From Candidatus Leptovillus gracilis (GTDB taxonomy: Bacteria > Chloroflexota > Anaerolineae > Promineifilales > Promineifilaceae), in the NCBI GenBank assembly GCA_016716065.1, contig JADJXA010000004.1:395668-459667 (forward strand): a stretch of DNA of 64,000 bases, in the 5' to 3' direction. Under the pieces are notes generated by a model, which saw only the letters and a program-made list of their open reading frames with translations, ran no database searches and was not told the origin of the DNA. Positions 25,504 to 34,791 of this stretch are shown one piece after another (the first letter of the stretch is position 1; every line of letters starts with the position of its first letter). Made by a program: the position numbers and the translations under genes.

Positions 25504-27153
25504 ATGGACGAAGATGGGGTTGTGAACAAGGATAGCGTAATCTTTTTTGATACTACCTTGCGCGACGGTGAGCAATCGCCGGGGGCGACGTTGAACGTGG
25601 ATGAGAAATTAGAAATCGCCCGGCAGCTTTCGCGGCTGGGCGTGGACGTGTGCGAAGCGGGCTTTCCGATTGCTTCGCCCGGCGATTTCGACGCCGTGCG
25701 GCGGATTGCCGAGGAAGTGGGACCGTTGGTAGACGGCCGTAAATCCGGCCAACCCATGGTCATCGCCGGTCTTGCTCGCGCCAGCCAGGTAGACATCCAA
25801 CGCGCCTACGACGCCGTCAAGGTCGCGCCGCGCCACCGCATCCACACCTTCCTGGCGACAAGCGACATCCATTTAAAGCACAAACTCAAAATTGACCGTG
25901 AAGAGTGCGTGGACCAGGTGATTACGGCCGTTACCTTCGCCCGCAGCCTGTGCCGCGATGTGGAATTTTCGCCCGAAGACGCCGGCCGTTCCGACCCCGA
26001 CTTTTTGGTCCAGGTCCTCGGCGAAGCCATCAAGGCGGGCGCAACTACCCTGAATATCCCCGACACCGTCGGCTACACCACCCCGGACGAATTTGGCTGG
26101 CTGATCAAATACCTGATCGCCAACACGCCTGGCGCGGACAAAGTCGTCTGGTCGGTCCACTGCCACGACGACCTGGGGCTGGCGACGGCCAACACCCTGG
26201 CGGGCGTGCAAAACGGCGCGCGCCAGGTCGAAGTGACCATCAACGGCATCGGCGAACGCGCTGGCAATACCTCGTTGGAAGAAGTGGCTATGGCGATTGC
26301 CACCCGGCCGCAAACGTTCAACTTGCAAACCAACATAGACACCACCCAGATCATTCGCACCAGCCGCATGGTCAGCGCCTACACCGGCATGGTGGTGCAG
26401 CCCAACAAAGCCATCGTCGGGGCCAACGCCTTTGCCCACGAAGCCGGCATCCACCAGGATGGCATGTTGAAAAACCAGCAAACCTACGAAATCATGCGGC
26501 CGGAAACGGTGGGCCTGCACGCTTCTAAATTGGTGTTGGGCAAACATTCCGGCCGTCATGCCTTCCGTATGCGCTTGCAAGACCTGGGGTATGGCGACCT
26601 GGACAAAGAGGAATTGGACGCCGCTTTCCAACGGTTTAAGCGGCTGGCCGACAAGAAAAAAGTTGTCACCGACGCCGACATTGAAGCCATCATCGCCGAC
26701 GAAATTTACCAGCCGCCGGAAATCTGGAAGCTGAACCACATTCAGGTGTCGTGCGGTGATTTAAGTATGCCCACCGCCACCGTCAGCCTCACCGGCCCGG
26801 ATGGCGTGGAATACCGCGACGCCGCTCTGGGAACCGGCCCGGTGGATGCGGTCTATCAGGCGGTTAACCGCATCGTTGGCGTCTCTAACCGGCTGACCGA
26901 GTTCACCATCAACGCCGTGACCGAAGGTCTGGACGCCGTGGCCGAGACGACCATTCGTCTCCAGCCGGAAAATGGCGGCACGGCGTACAGCTTGAACCCG
27001 CAGACCAATCAGCCGTTTGTGCGCACGTTTAGCGGCCATGGAGCCAGCACAGACATCGTGGTGTCCAGCGCCCGCGCTTACATCAGCGCCCTGAACAAGA
27101 TGTTGGCAGCGCGAGAGGAATATTCTAGCGAGGTTTCAATGACGGTAGGATGA
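25504..27153 (+). CDS. leuA: 2-isopropylmalate synthase
   Basis: 549 residues from the ATG 6 nt after AAGGAG. It condenses acetyl-CoA with 2-oxoisovalerate, the first committed step of leucine synthesis. The catalytic TIM barrel opens with FFDTTLRDGEQSPG (14-27), contains HCHDDLGLATANTLAG (metal-binding His pair), NGIGERAGNTSLEEV and HEAGIHQDGMLKN. The C-terminal regulatory domain (about 415-530: LNHIQVSCGDLSMPTATVSL, VDAVYQAVNRIV) is the leucine-feedback module. Expected length is about 500-560. Belongs to the ilv-leu operon. A second DRE-TIM enzyme, the citramalate synthase at 30932, is clearly distinct in sequence. Confidence 0.95.
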   Translation: MDEDGVVNKDSVIFFDTTLRDGEQSPGATLNVDEKLEIARQLSRLGVDVCEAGFPIASPGDFDAVRRIAEEVGPLVDGRKSGQPMVIAGLARASQVDIQRAYDAVKVAPRHRIHTFLATSDIHLKHKLKIDREECVDQVITAVTFARSLCRDVEFSPEDAGRSDPDFLVQVLGEAIKAGATTLNIPDTVGYTTPDEFGWLIKYLIANTPGADKVVWSVHCHDDLGLATANTLAGVQNGARQVEVTINGIGERAGNTSLEEVAMAIATRPQTFNLQTNIDTTQIIRTSRMVSAYTGMVVQPNKAIVGANAFAHEAGIHQDGMLKNQQTYEIMRPETVGLHASKLVLGKHSGRHAFRMRLQDLGYGDLDKEELDAAFQRFKRLADKKKVVTDADIEAIIADEIYQPPEIWKLNHIQVSCGDLSMPTATVSLTGPDGVEYRDAALGTGPVDAVYQAVNRIVGVSNRLTEFTINAVTEGLDAVAETTIRLQPENGGTAYSLNPQTNQPFVRTFSGHGASTDIVVSSARAYISALNKMLAAREEYSSEVSMTVG

Positions 27154-27160
27154 GCAGTGA

Positions 27161-27192
27161 ACTATCAACTGCCAACTATCAACTATCAACTG
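27161..27192. repeat. Single-armed word repeat (actatcaact)
   Basis: Three to four copies of actatcaact/gccaactatcaact lie between leuA and the methyltransferase, without the complementary arm seen at 24342. Confidence 0.6.
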
Positions 27193-27209
27193 TTTTCCGG
27201 GAGTGATCT

Positions 27210-27968
27210 GTGGCAGATAACGGCCGTGTCTGGCAAGCCAATACCCTGGTCCAAACCTATCTCACCGGCGTGCGTGGGGCCATCCCGCACGCCAACGAGC
27301 AAATCGAGGTGATGCTGCGCCTGATCCGCGCCGCCTGCCCGGATGTGGGCCGCTTCCTCGACCTGGGCTGCGGCGATGGCATCCTGGGACGGGCGATTCT
27401 GGACGAATATCCGCGCGCTCAGGGCGTGTTTGTGGATTTTTCCGAGCCGATGTTGGCGGTGGCGCGGCAACGGTTGGGTGATGGGGGAGATACGGCCGTC
27501 ATCCTGGCCGATTATGGCGAACCGGGCTGGACGGAGAAGATCATTGCCAATGGTCAACGGTTAATGGTCAATGGTCAATTTGATGTGGTGGTGTCCGGTT
27601 ACTCTATTCATCATCAGCCGGATGAGCGCAAGCGGGAGATTTACGCGGAGATTTATGGGCTGCTGCGGCCGGGTGGGATTTTTATTAACGTGGAACACGT
27701 CGCCTCGGCCACGAAGTGGGTGGAACGGCAGTTTGACGAATTGTTTGTGGACGCGCTCTATCGTTACAGCCAGACGCAAAATCTGGGCAAAAGCCGCGAT
27801 CAGATGGCCCAAGAGTTCTACTACCGCCCGGATAAAGTCGCCAACATCCTGGCTCCGGTGGAAACCCAGTGCCAATGGCTGCGCGCCATCGGCTATGAAC
27901 ACGTAGATTGCTACCTGAAAATTTTTGAACTCGCCGTTTTTGGCGGCGTTAGACCAAACAGAAGCTAG
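27210..27968 (+). CDS. SAM-dependent methyltransferase inside the leu operon
   Basis: 252 residues from a GTG start preceded by CGGGAG. Class I methyltransferase: FLDLGCGDGILGRAILDEYP (motif I, about residues 50-69), VFVDFSEPMLAVARQRL (motif II), FDVVVSGYSIHHQPDE, LRPGGIFINVEHVAS. Substrate unknown. Its position between leuA and leuC raises the possibility that it acts on isopropylmalate or a related acid: trans-aconitate methyltransferase relatives, such as yeast Tmt1, methylate 3-isopropylmalate. That is inference only. Residues near 112-124 (IIANGQRLMVNGQ) are encoded by tandem aatggtcaa words (27543-27580) like those of intergenic hairpins, so a repeat seems to have expanded within the gene. 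Its stop codon is part of the next hairpin. Confidence 0.8.
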   Translation: MADNGRVWQANTLVQTYLTGVRGAIPHANEQIEVMLRLIRAACPDVGRFLDLGCGDGILGRAILDEYPRAQGVFVDFSEPMLAVARQRLGDGGDTAVILADYGEPGWTEKIIANGQRLMVNGQFDVVVSGYSIHHQPDERKREIYAEIYGLLRPGGIFINVEHVASATKWVERQFDELFVDALYRYSQTQNLGKSRDQMAQEFYYRPDKVANILAPVETQCQWLRAIGYEHVDCYLKIFELAVFGGVRPNRS

Positions 27969-28018
27969 AGCAAGAGCGAGAGGAAGAGGACCCTCTAGCT
28001 CTTGCTCTTGCTCTAGCT
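27963..28018. repeat. Word-repeat hairpin (gagcaagagc / gctcttgctc) between methyltransferase and leuC
   Basis: agctagagcaagagcgagagga pairs with tctagctcttgctcttgctctagct, about 20 bp with small bulges. The 5' arm includes the methyltransferase stop codon. A similar word set is at 37041-37107. Confidence 0.75.
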
Positions 28019-28032
28019 AAAACAGGAGTTTT

Positions 28033-29451
<1,419 letters not shown>

Positions 29452-29456
29452 CGGCA

Positions 29457-29489
29457 AGATTGGACCAATCTCTGAGATTGGTCCAATCT
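29457..29489 (+). terminator. Perfect 15-bp hairpin after leuC
   Basis: agattggaccaatct (29457-29471), loop ctg, agattggtccaatct (29475-29489). Each arm is itself nearly palindromic. No T-run follows, so attenuation, processing or mRNA protection is as likely as termination. A relative of this sequence sits at 60845-60878. Confidence 0.6.
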
Positions 29490-29508
29490 AAGAATCGAGA
29501 GGTTTACC

Positions 29509-29637
29509 ATGTCCCACTGGCAGATAATCGGCATTTCCAGCACGCAAATTGTTTTGTTCATTCTGTATGCAATCGCCATGATGGCTAACCGGCAAGCTAT
29601 ACGGAGAGTAAACCATGCAACCATACGAAACCAGTGA
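29509..29637 (+). CDS. Small single-helix membrane ORF
   Basis: 42 codons with GAGAGG eight bases before ATG. The product MSHWQIIGISSTQIVLFILY continues through AIAMM into a basic tail (NRQAIRRVNHATIRNQ), which gives one likely membrane helix at residues 12-28. It overlaps the start of the next gene (29615) by 23 nt, as in coupled operon genes. No family is recognised; existence rests on the ribosome site, hydrophobic pattern and operon position. Confidence 0.45.
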   Translation: MSHWQIIGISSTQIVLFILYAIAMMANRQAIRRVNHATIRNQ

Positions 29638-30136
29638 TCGTTTCCAAAACCAACTGAAACGCCGTTTACTATATAAACAAGCGGCCCGACAGCCGCGCCA
29701 GCGGCCGGCGGTCATCAGCCAGACCCATGTGATCGAAGTGCGGCAGTCCATCGAACTGCTGCGCCAGCTCATTGACCAGGCAGTTGAAAACACCTGGCTG
29801 ACGCTGGAAGGGGATTTGTCCCGCTTTAGCAGCATTGGTCTGGCCGGGCTGGTACGCGATGAAGCCCACAAAGAGGAAACCGGCGACGATTTATTTGCCC
29901 CGCTGCATAGTCGTGTCACCATTCCACTCAATCAGGCCAATGCTTATCAACTTAAAACCTCTGTGTTGCAGCACGTGGGCATTCGTTCGCACATCGTCCA
30001 CCTGTTTCTGGAGTGCGAAGACCGCCGCCTCTTTGCCGCCCACAACAAATTCCGCCAATGCACCCTCTTTGGCGGCTGGATCACCGCCGATTTTTTAACC
30101 CAGTTACAAGAGGATGGCGTGATTGTGATTCAATAG
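29615..30136 (+). CDS. Unknown protein encoded between leuC and leuD
   Basis: 173 residues, ATG after CGGAGAG. No recognised domain. It has a basic, Gln/Arg-rich N-terminus (FQNQLKRRLLYKQAARQPRQ), a helical middle (VRQSIELLRQLIDQAVENTW) and a C-terminal part with hydrophobic beta-like stretches (IRSHIVHLFLECEDRRLFAA, CTLFGGWITADFLTQLQEDG). No signal peptide or membrane helix. Being inside the leu operon it may be linked to isopropylmalate isomerase or its Fe-S cluster, but nothing in the sequence proves it. Confidence 0.7.
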   Translation: MQPYETSDRFQNQLKRRLLYKQAARQPRQRPAVISQTHVIEVRQSIELLRQLIDQAVENTWLTLEGDLSRFSSIGLAGLVRDEAHKEETGDDLFAPLHSRVTIPLNQANAYQLKTSVLQHVGIRSHIVHLFLECEDRRLFAAHNKFRQCTLFGGWITADFLTQLQEDGVIVIQ

Positions 30137-30142
30137 GTACAC

Positions 30143-30199
30143 GGATAACACGGATGGGACGGATTTTTATCCGTGAAAATCCGTCCCATCCGTGTATCC
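30143..30199. repeat. Word-repeat hairpin (cacggatgggacgg) before leuD
   Basis: ggataacacggatgggacgg with its following T-run pairs with aaaatccgtcccatccgtgtatcc, about 22 bp with a bulge. It occupies the whole gap between the unknown gene and the leuD ribosome site. Confidence 0.7.
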
Positions 30200-30224
30200 A
30201 TGCCGCCTTATTTGAAAGGATACT

Positions 30225-30836
30225 ATGCAAGCATTTACCACATTAACCAGCCATATGGTGGCGATTCCGACAGAAAATATTGATACCGACCAGATCATTC
30301 CGGCGCAATTTCTAAAAACCATCAGCAAACAGGGGCTTGGCAAGAATCTGTTTTACCATTGGCGCTACAACGAGGATGGTACGCCGAAGGCGGATTTTCC
30401 GCTGAACCGGCCAGAAGCGGAAGGCGCGGCCATTTTGCTGGCCGGCGACAACTTTGGTTGTGGTTCCAGCCGCGAACACGCCCCCTGGTCGCTGATGGAT
30501 TCTGGCTTTCAGGCGATTATCAGCACGTCGTTTGCCGATATTTTTCGCAATAACTCGCTGAAGAATGGCTTGCTGCCCATCATTGTGGATGAGGATACGC
30601 ACCGGCAGCTTCTCAGTCTGGTGGCCGAGGAACCGGGAACCCAGGTGAGTATTGATCTGGCGAGCCAGAAGCTAATGCTGGGCGACGGCCGTTCCGTCAC
30701 GTTCCCCATAGACAACTTCAGCAAAACCTGCCTGCTTGAAGGGCTGGACCAACTTGGCTACCTGCTTAAGCAAAGCGACCACGTCGCCGCCTATGAAGCG
30801 GCGCATCCGGCGCGCGTCAACGCCCTTAGCCGTTAG
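30225..30836 (+). CDS. leuD: 3-isopropylmalate dehydratase, small subunit
   Basis: 203 residues, start after GAAAGGATACT. It is the swivel-domain partner of LeuC. Diagnostic stretches: IPTENIDTDQIIPAQFLKT (residues 13-31), GDNFGCGSSREHAPWSLMD (substrate-binding serine/arginine loop), FADIFRNNSLKNGLLPI. The length matches bacterial LeuD. The distance from leuC is unusual; in most genomes the two are adjacent. Confidence 0.95.
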   Translation: MQAFTTLTSHMVAIPTENIDTDQIIPAQFLKTISKQGLGKNLFYHWRYNEDGTPKADFPLNRPEAEGAAILLAGDNFGCGSSREHAPWSLMDSGFQAIISTSFADIFRNNSLKNGLLPIIVDEDTHRQLLSLVAEEPGTQVSIDLASQKLMLGDGRSVTFPIDNFSKTCLLEGLDQLGYLLKQSDHVAAYEAAHPARVNALSR

Positions 30837-30874
30837 CCATCCTTTGATAAGCAACGGATTCAAGATTGAAGATT

Positions 30875-30918
30875 AAAGATTGAAGAAGCCCACCAATTTT
30901 TAGTCTTCAATCTTTTTT
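30875..30918 (+). terminator. Hairpin with T-run between leuD and cimA
   Basis: aaagattgaaga (30875-30886) pairs with tcttcaatcttt (30904-30915), followed by further T. Upstream, attgaaga/attaaagatt words are repeated in tandem. It may partly terminate the transcript before the last gene. Confidence 0.6.
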
Positions 30919-30931
30919 ATGAGGAGAAACG

Positions 30932-32485
30932 ATGAGCAAAGTATTCCTGTACGACACCACCCTGCGCGATGGCACGCAGCGCGAAGGCATATCCTATTCC
31001 CTGGACGACAAAATCAAAATCGCCCACAAACTGGACGAATTTGGCATTGATTACATCGAAGGCGGCTGGCCCGGCTCCAATCCCAAAGATGTTGAATTTT
31101 TCCGCAAAGCCGCCAACCTGGAACTGAAACACGCCAAAATCGCCGCCTTTGGCAGCACCCGCCGCAAAAACGCCGACGTCGCCACCGACCCCAACATCAA
31201 GGCGCTGCTAGACGCCAATACGCCGGTCGTCACCCTGGTGGGCAAAAGCTGGGACCTGCACGTCACCGACGTGCTGGAAACAACCATGGAAGAAAACCTG
31301 GCGATGATCGGCGAGAGCGTGGCCTACTGCCGCCAGCAGGGCAAAGAAGTCATCTACGACGCCGAACACTTTTTTGATGGTTACAAAACCAACGCCGAGT
31401 ATGCCGTGGCGACGGTGAAAACGGCCGCTATCAACGGCGCCCATTCCGTGGTTCTTTGTGATACCAACGGCGGCTCTTTGCCCTGGGAAGTAGAAGAGAT
31501 TGTACGTGACGTGAAGGCGCAGTTAGGCAACACGGCCGTTGGCATTCACACCCACGATGACGGCGGCATGGGCAACGCCAACACCCTTGCGGCCGTGCGC
31601 GCCGGGGCCAACCAGGTACAGGGAACCATCAACGGTTATGGCGAGCGTGTCGCCAATGCCAATCTGTGCATCGTCATCCCCGATTTGCAGCTAAAAATGG
31701 GCCGCGACTGCGTGCCGCCAGAAAAACTGCGCGACCTCACCGAACTGTCGCGCTACGTGGCCGAAGTGGCCAACCTGACCCACGACAGCCATTACCCCTT
31801 CGTCGGGGCCAGCGCCTTTGCCCACAAAGGTGGCATCCATGTGGCCGCCATGCTTAAAAACCCGCTCAGCTATCAGCACATAGACCCGACCCTGGTGGGC
31901 AACCAACAGCGCAGCGTCGTTTCTGAGCTTTCCGGCCGGGGCAACATCGTGGATAAAGCGCTGCAATTTGGCCTGGATGCCGAAAGTCTGGACCTGCGCA
32001 CCGTGCTGGAACAGATCAAAACGCTGGAAAACAAAGGCTTCACCTACGAAGGCGCGGAAGCGTCGGTGGAGTTGATGCTGCGCCGCACCCATCCTGCCTA
32101 CGTACCACCCTTTGAGCTGATTGATTTCATGGTCGTGGTTCAGCAGCGGCGCAAACGCGGCATGTTGGCCGAAGCCACCGTCAAAGTGCGCGTCGGGCCT
32201 AAGATTTTGCACACGGCCGCTGAAGGCAACGGTCCCGTCAACGCCCTGGACGGCGCGCTGCGGGCGGCGCTGATTGACGTTTATCCCAAGCTAGCCAACG
32301 TGAAATTGGTAGATTACAAAGTGCGCATCATAGACAGCGACAATGCCACAGCCGCGACCACCCGCGTTCTCATTGATACGCAACTGGGCCACAACCGCTG
32401 GAGCACCATCGGGGCCAGCGCCAACATCATCGAAGCAAGCTGGCTGGCCCTGGCCGACAGCATGGAATACGCCCTGCTGCAATAA
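30932..32485 (+). CDS. cimA: Citramalate synthase
   Basis: 517 residues, ATG after GAGGAG. DRE-TIM enzyme of the CimA/TIGR00977 type, which condenses pyruvate with acetyl-CoA to (R)-citramalate, giving 2-oxobutyrate for isoleucine without threonine deaminase. Marks: FLYDTTLRDGTQREGISYSL (5-24), DYIEGGWPGSNPKDVEFF, VVLCDTNGGSLPWEV, GIHTHDDGGMGNANTLAAV, and the C-terminal regulatory domain from about 390. The sequences DGTQREG and GGWPGSNP separate this group from isopropylmalate synthases. LeuC/LeuD and LeuB can process citramalate in parallel, which explains its place in this operon. Confidence 0.92.
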   Translation: MSKVFLYDTTLRDGTQREGISYSLDDKIKIAHKLDEFGIDYIEGGWPGSNPKDVEFFRKAANLELKHAKIAAFGSTRRKNADVATDPNIKALLDANTPVVTLVGKSWDLHVTDVLETTMEENLAMIGESVAYCRQQGKEVIYDAEHFFDGYKTNAEYAVATVKTAAINGAHSVVLCDTNGGSLPWEVEEIVRDVKAQLGNTAVGIHTHDDGGMGNANTLAAVRAGANQVQGTINGYGERVANANLCIVIPDLQLKMGRDCVPPEKLRDLTELSRYVAEVANLTHDSHYPFVGASAFAHKGGIHVAAMLKNPLSYQHIDPTLVGNQQRSVVSELSGRGNIVDKALQFGLDAESLDLRTVLEQIKTLENKGFTYEGAEASVELMLRRTHPAYVPPFELIDFMVVVQQRRKRGMLAEATVKVRVGPKILHTAAEGNGPVNALDGALRAALIDVYPKLANVKLVDYKVRIIDSDNATAATTRVLIDTQLGHNRWSTIGASANIIEASWLALADSMEYALLQ

Positions 32486-32491
32486 ATAAAG

Positions 32492-32545
32492 ATGGTCTTA
32501 TAAGTCCCTGGTACTTTCGAAAGTACCAGGGACTTATAAGACCAT
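32492..32545. repeat. Perfect 54-bp palindrome
   Basis: Two 27-nt arms (32492-32518 and 32519-32545) are exact reverse complements with no spacer; the centre is tttcgaaa. It follows cimA immediately and precedes the toxin-antitoxin pair. The word cttataag occurs in each arm. Confidence 0.9.
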
Positions 32546-32614
32546 ATCCTGAATGACCATATCTTGAAAAAATTGAGTACAATTGGGTCAGACACAGACT
32601 ATGGAGAAAGTGGA

Positions 32615-32833
32615 ATGATCAATTATCCAATCGTCTATAAAGAGAAACTCCTTCAGGAAATCGAAGCGACTCCAGAAGAGTATTTACCTACTTTGCTCAA
32701 CATTGTGCGCTCTTACCGCCAGAGTGTGTCTCTGAACCCGGCAGACGAGAGCTTTCGCCAGGGATGGCAAGAAGCGCTTGCTGGCGAAACTATGCCCTTA
32801 GATGATTTGTGGGCGGGCATTGATGCCCAATGA
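32615..32833 (+). CDS. Probable antitoxin of a type II toxin-antitoxin pair
   Basis: 72 residues, ATG after GGAGAAAGTGGA. Small acidic, helical protein (PVYKEKLLQ-like start, EEYLPTLLNIVRSYRQSV, SFRQGWQEALAGETMPLDDL). The last part, with QGWQEALAGE and PLDDLWAGI, resembles the toxin-wrapping tails of antitoxins that pair with RelE/ParE toxins. It overlaps the downstream toxin gene by 11 nt, the usual antitoxin-first arrangement. No DNA-binding motif is certain. The call depends mainly on its partner. Confidence 0.7.
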   Translation: MINYPIVYKEKLLQEIEATPEEYLPTLLNIVRSYRQSVSLNPADESFRQGWQEALAGETMPLDDLWAGIDAQ

Positions 32834-33185
32834 GACAAAAGACCAGTTTGAAATCCGTTTTACCCCGGAATTCAAACGTAATCTTCGTGCTTTAGCCAAG
32901 AAGTATCGGCATATTCGTTCCGATGTGCAGACGGTCATAGACCAGCTTCAGGCTGGGAATATTGTCGGAGAACAGGTCCCTCATATCGGTTATACGATTT
33001 ACAAAGTGCGCGTCCGCAACAGCGATTTGCAGAAAGGGAAAAGCGCCGGTTATCGTCTTTTATACTATCTTCAAACCAATTCCAGTATCATCCTCATAAC
33101 GATCTATTCAAAATCAGACCAATCTGATATTTCGTCGGCTGAAGTTCGGCGTATTGTGGGCGAAGTTAAGCCACCCACCGGTTAG
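32823..33185 (+). CDS. RelE/ParE-family toxin
   Basis: 120 residues. The ATG at 32823 is inside the antitoxin's end; an earlier in-frame ATG seven codons upstream is also possible. Features of the RelE/StbE fold are visible: FEIRFTPEFKRNLRALAKKY (strand-helix opening), an IGYTIYKVRVRNSD strand, the basic GKSAGYRLLYYLQTNSSIIL core and LITIYSKSDQSD ending. Such toxins cleave mRNA at the ribosome or inhibit gyrase; which of these applies is not visible. Located directly after the branched-chain operon and next to a perfect palindrome that could be its operator region. Confidence 0.8.
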   Translation: MPNETKDQFEIRFTPEFKRNLRALAKKYRHIRSDVQTVIDQLQAGNIVGEQVPHIGYTIYKVRVRNSDLQKGKSAGYRLLYYLQTNSSIILITIYSKSDQSDISSAEVRRIVGEVKPPTG

Positions 33186-33198
33186 AGAGTTGATTCAC

Positions 33199-34197
33199 AT
33201 GTCTACGTTTGACCGTACCCTCATCGAAAACCCTGATAACTGGCGCGAAAAGGTAGCAGAGCTGCAAAAATTGCTGCAAGCTGCCAGCGCCGAACTCATT
33301 GACGCCGAAACAGAGCTGGCCGAACGCCTGGCGGCCATCAACTCCTTTGAATTTAAGCTGCGGGCGGCCACCAGCCAGCTCGTATCTCGTCTGGAGCAGT
33401 TGGAATCGGAAATTCGCCAGTTGCGCGACCAACTGCGCGGGCTGGATAATCAGTGGGGTGACGGGAGGAGCAGCAAAGGCGGCTGGTCGGTGGATGACGT
33501 GGAATACGTGGCTACCGGACACGGCCCGCAGGCGTCTGGCGCGTATCGTTACCGGGCGGCCGGGCCAGAACAAGCGCCGGTGCGATTGAATGAAGATGAA
33601 GGGGCGGAGCTGAAGCGGTTGTACCGACAACTGGCGCGGCGTTTTCATCCTGACCTGGCGGTTGACGCAGTGGACCGTGAGTATCGCACGCAGTTGATGA
33701 TGGCGATTAACGCCGCTTATGCGGCCGGCGATCTAGAAAAGCTGCGCCAACTGGTCTTGGAACCGGACTCGGTTCACGGGCTGGATTTGGCGGACAGCGA
33801 CCAACACCTGGCCGAGGTGCTGCTGCGAGAATTGGAACGCTGTCAGCGGCGGCTGGCGGAAATCAAAGAGGAAATGGCGCGGCTGGAAAAGCACAAGAGC
33901 GCCCGATTAATGCGGCAGGCGGTGCAGGCGGAAGAAAACGGCCGTGATTGGCAGATAGAAATCAAAGCCCAGCTCCAGGAGCAAATCACCCGCAAACTGG
34001 TAGAACGCGACGTACTCAAACAAGAAGTCGAGTTCAATTCTGGCGCAGAATCGCCGCTGGATGGCGATGCCTACGCCGACGCCGTATGGGAGATTTCGCT
34101 GGAATACGCCTTTGAAGAAGACCCAGACACGCAAGCTGAGGAATGGACCCATCGGCGGCGCGACCGGTTTTCTTATGATGAAGAGGACTTGGAATGA
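33199..34197 (+). CDS. J-domain protein with coiled coils
   Basis: 332 residues from the ATG opening MSTFDRTLIENPDNW; the frame is open 15 codons earlier, overlapping the toxin gene. Residues 14-82 form a long coiled coil. A J-domain core is seen at 135-190 (LKRLYRQLARRFHPDLA with HPD at 150-152, then MMAINAAYAAGDLEKLRQL), and a second coiled coil covers about 220-285. The HPD motif is what stimulates DnaK-type ATPases, so this is probably a specialised co-chaperone. The acidic C-terminus (YAFEEDPDTQAEEW) has no known match. It starts 13 nt after the toxin stop. Confidence 0.75.
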   Translation: MSTFDRTLIENPDNWREKVAELQKLLQAASAELIDAETELAERLAAINSFEFKLRAATSQLVSRLEQLESEIRQLRDQLRGLDNQWGDGRSSKGGWSVDDVEYVATGHGPQASGAYRYRAAGPEQAPVRLNEDEGAELKRLYRQLARRFHPDLAVDAVDREYRTQLMMAINAAYAAGDLEKLRQLVLEPDSVHGLDLADSDQHLAEVLLRELERCQRRLAEIKEEMARLEKHKSARLMRQAVQAEENGRDWQIEIKAQLQEQITRKLVERDVLKQEVEFNSGAESPLDGDAYADAVWEISLEYAFEEDPDTQAEEWTHRRRDRFSYDEEDLE

Positions 34198-34198
34198 A

Positions 34199-34273
34199 TT
34201 GTCAATGGTCAACAGCCAAGGGTCAATTGCTAACCGTTGACTATTGGCTGTTGCCCATTCACCATTGAAAATT
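34199..34273. repeat. Word-repeat hairpin (caatggtcaa / ttgaccattg-like)
   Basis: gtcaatggtcaacagcca and ggctgttgcccattcaccattg form the arms around a loop that contains further ttgac words. It abuts the ATG of the ybaK-like gene with no ribosome site between. The same aatggtcaa word is found inside the methyltransferase gene at 27543-27580. Confidence 0.65.
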
Positions 34274-34277
34274 GCCC

Positions 34278-34751
34278 ATGCATCCTTCGGCGCAAAAGGT
34301 AGCAGACGCGGCCCAGGTCTTGGGTCTGGATATTGAGATTGTGGAGTTTGCCCAGACCACGCGCTCGGCGCAGGAAGCGGCCGACGCCATTGGCTGCCAG
34401 GTGGCGCAGATTGTCAAGAGCCTCTGTTTTGTGGTGAACGGCCGTGCCACCATCTGTCTGGTCTCCGGGGCCAACCAATTGGACGAGCGCAAACTGGCCG
34501 CCCTGGCCGGCGTCAGCCGCAAACAAGTGCAGCGCGCCGACGCCGATATGGTGAAGGCGTCTACCGGCTTTACCATTGGCGGCGTACCCCCTTTTGGCCA
34601 TGTGTCGCCGCTGCCGACGTTTTTGGATGAAGATTTGTTGTCGTTTGCGGTGGTTTGGGCGGCGGCCGGCACGCCCTTTGCCGTGTTTGCCATTCAACCA
34701 GAAACGTTGGCGCAAATCCACACAATTCAATCGGCCGATTTGAAGAAATAA
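34278..34751 (+). CDS. YbaK/EbsC-family aminoacyl-tRNA deacylase
   Basis: 157 residues. Enzymes of this family hydrolyse mischarged tRNA, for example Cys-tRNA(Pro) or Ala-tRNA(Pro). Family marks: HPSAQKVADAAQVLGLDIEI, EFAQTTRSAQEAADAIGCQV, QIVKSLCFVVNGRATICLVS (invariant Lys in KSLCF), GANQLDERKLAAL, and STGFTIGGVPPFGH. It starts at the ATG 34278 with a TTG two codons earlier as an alternative. No Shine-Dalgarno is visible; the word-repeat hairpin ends right before the start. Exact tRNA specificity cannot be predicted. Confidence 0.88.
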   Translation: MHPSAQKVADAAQVLGLDIEIVEFAQTTRSAQEAADAIGCQVAQIVKSLCFVVNGRATICLVSGANQLDERKLAALAGVSRKQVQRADADMVKASTGFTIGGVPPFGHVSPLPTFLDEDLLSFAVVWAAAGTPFAVFAIQPETLAQIHTIQSADLKK

Positions 34752-34761
34752 GGTAACTACT

Positions 34762-34789
34762 ACCCGTATTCGGTAATCCGTATTCCGTC
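34762..34789. repeat. Word repeat (ccgtattcggtaatccg)
   Basis: acccgtattcggtaatccgt followed by attccgtc lies between two convergent genes. It shares words with the element at 6280-6363. Confidence 0.5.
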
Positions 34790-34791
34790 TT

